DNA from: Chloroflexota bacterium
GTDB taxonomy: Bacteria > Chloroflexota > Dehalococcoidia > SZUA-161 > JAUWZY01
DNA length: 8,739 bases
NCBI GenBank assembly: GCA_030615045.1
Contig: JAUWZY010000030.1
Span: 1 to 8,739, forward strand
Direction of reading: 5' to 3'
The position numbers and the translations under genes are program-made. This document shows, piece after piece, positions 6,088-8,739 of the stretch (the first letter of the stretch is position 1; each line of letters begins with the position of its first letter). The notes under the pieces are model-generated. The model was given only the letters and a program-made list of their open reading frames with translations, was not told where the DNA came from and searched no databases.

Positions 6088-7212
6088 GGTAACCGGTGGT
6101 GCAATCAGGGAGACATTGAGTATATCTGCCGATGCCCGAAATGCAGCCGCTAAATTCGCCATGTTTGGTATGCCCAAGGCTCTGAGCCCTTCTTGCCCTT
6201 CCTCCTCGAGCTTGCTGAGATAGAAACTCTTGACCTGTGTATTCCCTCTCCGCTTTGTCATATCGACAAAGGCTTCCAGTCTGGTGACGAGGCCGGTCTC
6301 TGCTGTGTGTTGGTCGAGGACGAGGTTGAGAAAGGGTTTGTTCATTCGCCGGGCGTGGCGCTGGAGGAACTCCGCCATTAGGGAGTCAGGGCCACAACCG
6401 AAGGCAGCGACGGAGATGATGCCATCGACATCACTTTGTAAATAATATCCTCCAGCCCCGATGACCTCCTCTTCGTAGCTCCAGTAGGGGCGCTCCACCA
6501 GTTGGCAAATAGATGCTCGAAGCTCTTCCTCGGCCACCATCTCGGGGAACAGGACCTTGGCACCCATCCTCTGTAAGCGAAGCATAAGCCTGTGATTGAT
6601 ATATTCATCATAGAGAAGGTAGGGATGGCCGACGAGGGCGATGGTCATGTCAGAGGCAAAGCCATCATCCTCGATCTCTGGTTCGGATTGAGGGAACATC
6701 TTTGCTATCGCCTGAGGCGCGGTTAGTCCTTGGCGTTGCATTTGTGCTCGATATCCGCGGTGAACCTGTAGCGCCTTTTCCGCTGTCTTTTTCACCTTCA
6801 GTGGGCTGCGGGTAAATGGACGCCCCAGTTTATAGATGGCATGATAGAGCTGGCGCAGCCCTTTATTAACGTCGATATCCGGGTCGAGGATGGGTGGGCA
6901 TTCCGGGACAGTTGCCCTGACCAAATCAGGTAAGCCGATGAACTTAGGGCAGCTATAGACTTTGTGCTCTACGCTGCAAATGGAGGGTATGAAGACATAG
7001 TCGCATCTATCGACCAAGGAAAGCACGTGACCACAGAAGACTTTTACCGGAAGGCAGATATCGGCTATGGATCTGGAGCAACCCGAATTGAACATCTCAC
7101 TGGTAGTGGGGGATGAGACAACAACCTCGGCGCCCAACTCCTCAAAGAAGGTCTTCCACATTGGGTAGCATTCGTAATAGAGCAAAGCCCTCGGGATACC
7201 TATGCGCATCAT
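6085..7212 (-). CDS. DUF2229 (acyl-CoA dehydratase activase-related, COG3580-like) protein with a fused start of an HGD-D module
   Basis: The family consists of HGD-D-fold iron-sulfur proteins found with, or fused to, 2-hydroxyacyl-CoA dehydratase activases; the biochemical role is unknown. Seen: N-terminal RIGIPRALLYYECYPMWKTF, then ICLPVKVFCGHV (C53, C59), IPSICSVE and SCPKFIGLPD (C79, C88), TIALVGHPYLLYDEYIN, AAFGCGPDSL (C273) and DQHTAETGLVTRLEAFVD. These are the family's marks, with conserved cysteines as likely cluster ligands. Residues from about 345 (LGIPNMANLAAAF...) no longer belong to DUF2229 but match the N-terminus of an HGD-D protein; the TAG ends the frame there. The start ATG overlaps the hypF stop (ATGA) with a GGTGGGG site 7 bases upstream; ATG at 7209 is an equal alternative. 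No activase (BcrAD/BadFG) domain is present in the window. Confidence 0.85.
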   Translation of the reverse strand: MMRIGIPRALLYYECYPMWKTFFEELGAEVVVSSPTTSEMFNSGCSRSIADICLPVKVFCGHVLSLVDRCDYVFIPSICSVEHKVYSCPKFIGLPDLVRATVPECPPILDPDIDVNKGLRQLYHAIYKLGRPFTRSPLKVKKTAEKALQVHRGYRAQMQRQGLTAPQAIAKMFPQSEPEIEDDGFASDMTIALVGHPYLLYDEYINHRLMLRLQRMGAKVLFPEMVAEEELRASICQLVERPYWSYEEEVIGAGGYYLQSDVDGIISVAAFGCGPDSLMAEFLQRHARRMNKPFLNLVLDQHTAETGLVTRLEAFVDMTKRRGNTQVKSFYLSKLEEEGQEGLRALGIPNMANLAAAFRASADILNVSLIAPPVT

Positions 7213-8739
7213 TTTTCAACCCCACCTGTGGCGAAGTGGGCGATTACTGCCTGGCCCAAGGAAAGCCCACCATCGTTACAGGGTACAAGCCTGTGGGTGA
7301 GGACATCAAAGCCTGCCTCATTGAGAGCCCTGGTCACCAGCCTGAGCAGCAGTCGGTTCTGGAAAACGCCACCACTTAAAGCCACCAGATTCAATCCCGT
7401 TTCGCTGGCTATCAATTGGCATATACGGACAACGATCTGAGCTATGGTTTGGTGGAACTTGAGCGATATCGTGGGCTTGGCAACCATGTTCTCAACATCT
7501 TGAACCACTGCTGAGACGAGCTCGCCCAGCTTTATCGCCTTTATTCCCTGCTGCTCAACGATGGAGAATGGGTAGCAACCCGGATTCGGCTTATCTGTAT
7601 CGTCAGGGGCTATCATCTCCAGCTCGATGGCTGTCTGAGCTTCATAGTCGATACGGCTCCTTATTCCAGCTATGGCTGATACGGCGTCGAAGAGGCGCCC
7701 GCAGCTCGAGGTCAACGGGGAATTGATTCCTTTTTCCACCTGTTTTTTGATCAGGTCGATCTCAAGGCCATCGACCTCAGTCAAAAAGGGCAGCCCTGGG
7801 CTTAAAGACCTTTCACCGAGCAGGGAACAGAAATAGCCCAAGGCCATGCGATAAGGCTTGGCGATGGCTGCCTCGCCCCCGGGCATGGGCACATATTCTA
7901 ACTGTCCCACCCGCTCAAAACTCTTCCAGTCAGCGACCAGAAATTCCCCGCCCCAGATGCGGTCATCGCTGCCATATCCTGTGCCATCGAGGGCAACACC
8001 GATGGCTGGTCCCTCGACGCCATTCTCCACCAGGCAGCTCACGATATGGGCATGATGATGCTGGACGGGAACAAGCTCAAGGTCCTGCTTTGCCCCTAAC
8101 TCCAGGGCATACTTTGTCGCCAGGTACTCGGGGTGCATATCATAGGCCAGGACCTGGGGCTCAACGCGAAATAACTTTTTATAGAGCTCAATGGTATCCT
8201 CGAAGTGTCCCAGGGTCTCCTCGTTCTCCATATCGCCGATGTGCTGGCTTAAGAAGGCGTGTTGCTCTTTAGCCATACAGAAGGTATTTTTGACTTCAGC
8301 GCCGCAGGCGAGAATTTGCCGTGACTTAAAGGGAAGGTGAATGGGATAAGGAGCATAACTTCGGGCTCGCCTTATCGCTCGGGGCCTGCCCTGCTCCACC
8401 ATATAGACGCTATCATCATAACGGGCATAGATATCTCGGTTGTGGAGCAGGAAATAGTCGGCGATGTTGCCCAGCCTGAGCAAAGCCTCATCATTGTCCT
8501 TAGCTATTGGCTCCTCGCTCAGGTTGCCGCTGGTCATAACTAAGGGGAGCTCTGTTTCCCGTAACAGGATATGGTGTAGCGGGGTATAGGGTAGCATGAC
8601 CCCAAGATACTTGAGCGCGGGAGCTACTTCTGGCGAAACATGGGACGATTCCCGCTTCCATTGAAGGAGCACAATCGGGCATTGTGGCGACTTCATAAGC
8701 TTCTCTTCTTCCTCAGAGACAAAGCAATGCCTGCGCACC
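7209..8739 (-). CDS. hypF: Carbamoyltransferase HypF, C-terminal two thirds
   Basis: HypF activates carbamoyl phosphate with ATP and passes the carbamoyl group to the C-terminal Cys of HypE. The gene enters from the right edge, so about 250 N-terminal residues (acylphosphatase domain, zinc fingers and the start of the YrdC-like domain) are missing; the GTG at 8738 is an internal codon. Seen, counting from that GTG: the end of the YrdC-like domain with VMTSGNLSEEPI (68-78), FLLHNRDIYARYDDSV (96-111) and RPRAIRRARSYAPYPI (118-133); then the Kae1-like domain with ACGAEVKNTF (144-153), SQHIGDMENEET, the metal-binding VQHHHAHI (225-232), DGTGYG, IWGGEFL, TSSCGRLFDA (343-352), LSGGVFQNRLLL (454-465) and CNDGGLSLGQ (487-496). 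Its TGA overlaps the next gene's ATG. It appears to lead, or be near the head of, the hyp operon. Confidence 0.97.
   Translation of the reverse strand, partial: VRRHCFVSEEEEKLMKSPQCPIVLLQWKRESSHVSPEVAPALKYLGVMLPYTPLHHILLRETELPLVMTSGNLSEEPIAKDNDEALLRLGNIADYFLLHNRDIYARYDDSVYMVEQGRPRAIRRARSYAPYPIHLPFKSRQILACGAEVKNTFCMAKEQHAFLSQHIGDMENEETLGHFEDTIELYKKLFRVEPQVLAYDMHPEYLATKYALELGAKQDLELVPVQHHHAHIVSCLVENGVEGPAIGVALDGTGYGSDDRIWGGEFLVADWKSFERVGQLEYVPMPGGEAAIAKPYRMALGYFCSLLGERSLSPGLPFLTEVDGLEIDLIKKQVEKGINSPLTSSCGRLFDAVSAIAGIRSRIDYEAQTAIELEMIAPDDTDKPNPGCYPFSIVEQQGIKAIKLGELVSAVVQDVENMVAKPTISLKFHQTIAQIVVRICQLIASETGLNLVALSGGVFQNRLLLRLVTRALNEAGFDVLTHRLVPCNDGGLSLGQAVIAHFATGGVEK

Noticed and set aside
5104..7212. 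Global reassignment of TAG to an amino acid
   Set aside because: hypD and the MauE-Trx gene both end with TAG at their natural C-termini, so TAG works as a stop in this genome; only a local or partial read-through remains possible.
1..8739. tRNA, rRNA, CRISPR or insertion sequences
   Set aside because: Almost the whole window is covered by recognised genes; no repeat-spacer pattern, inverted terminal repeats or transposase sequence was seen.

Overview
The window is a bacterial [NiFe]-hydrogenase gene region. Shine-Dalgarno sites, a textbook sigma-70 promoter, tight operon packing and ATG/GTG/TTG starts all point to a bacterium. The hydrogenase type and the 2-hydroxyacyl-CoA-dehydratase-like proteins suggest a strict anaerobe of intermediate GC content. 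A Dehalococcoidia/Chloroflexota or Firmicutes-like source is only a guess from protein style.

Layout, plus strand (1-1427): the 3' end of a group-3 (MvhA/HoxH-type) hydrogenase large subunit with its C-terminal nickel-binding DPCxxC motif and cleavable tail; a short intergenic region with a strong promoter; a small DUF4234 membrane protein; and a HyaD/HybD-family maturation protease that is the natural candidate to cut the large-subunit tail. Minus strand (8739-1407, transcribed right to left): hypF (5' end outside the window), a DUF2229 protein, a 2-hydroxyglutaryl-CoA-dehydratase-D-like protein, a MauE-type membrane protein fused to two thioredoxin domains, then hypC, hypD and hypE. Spacings are overlaps or 0-44 bases, so this looks like one operon. 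The two strands converge, and the protease and hypE genes overlap by 21 bases at their 3' ends. No gene-free stretch exceeds about 100 bases.

How they work together: HypF and HypE make the cyanide ligand from carbamoyl phosphate, HypC and HypD assemble the Fe(CN)2CO unit, and the protease trims the large subunit after nickel insertion. HypA and HypB (nickel insertion) are not in the window. The roles of the DUF2229/HGD-D protein, the MauE-Trx-Trx protein and the DUF4234 protein are unknown here.

Most notable observation: the DUF2229 and HGD-D proteins are one continuous reading frame (7212 to 5104, 702 codons before the final stop) broken only by an in-frame TAG at 6087-6085. The TAG falls inside the N-terminal domain of the second module. 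The about 30 residues before it and the residues after it together form the expected domain start, and no ATG, GTG or TTG lies between the TAG and an ATG 37 codons downstream. It is either a nonsense mutation, a read-through or amber-decoded site, or a sequence error. TAG is also the normal stop of hypD and of the MauE-Trx gene, so it is not globally reassigned.
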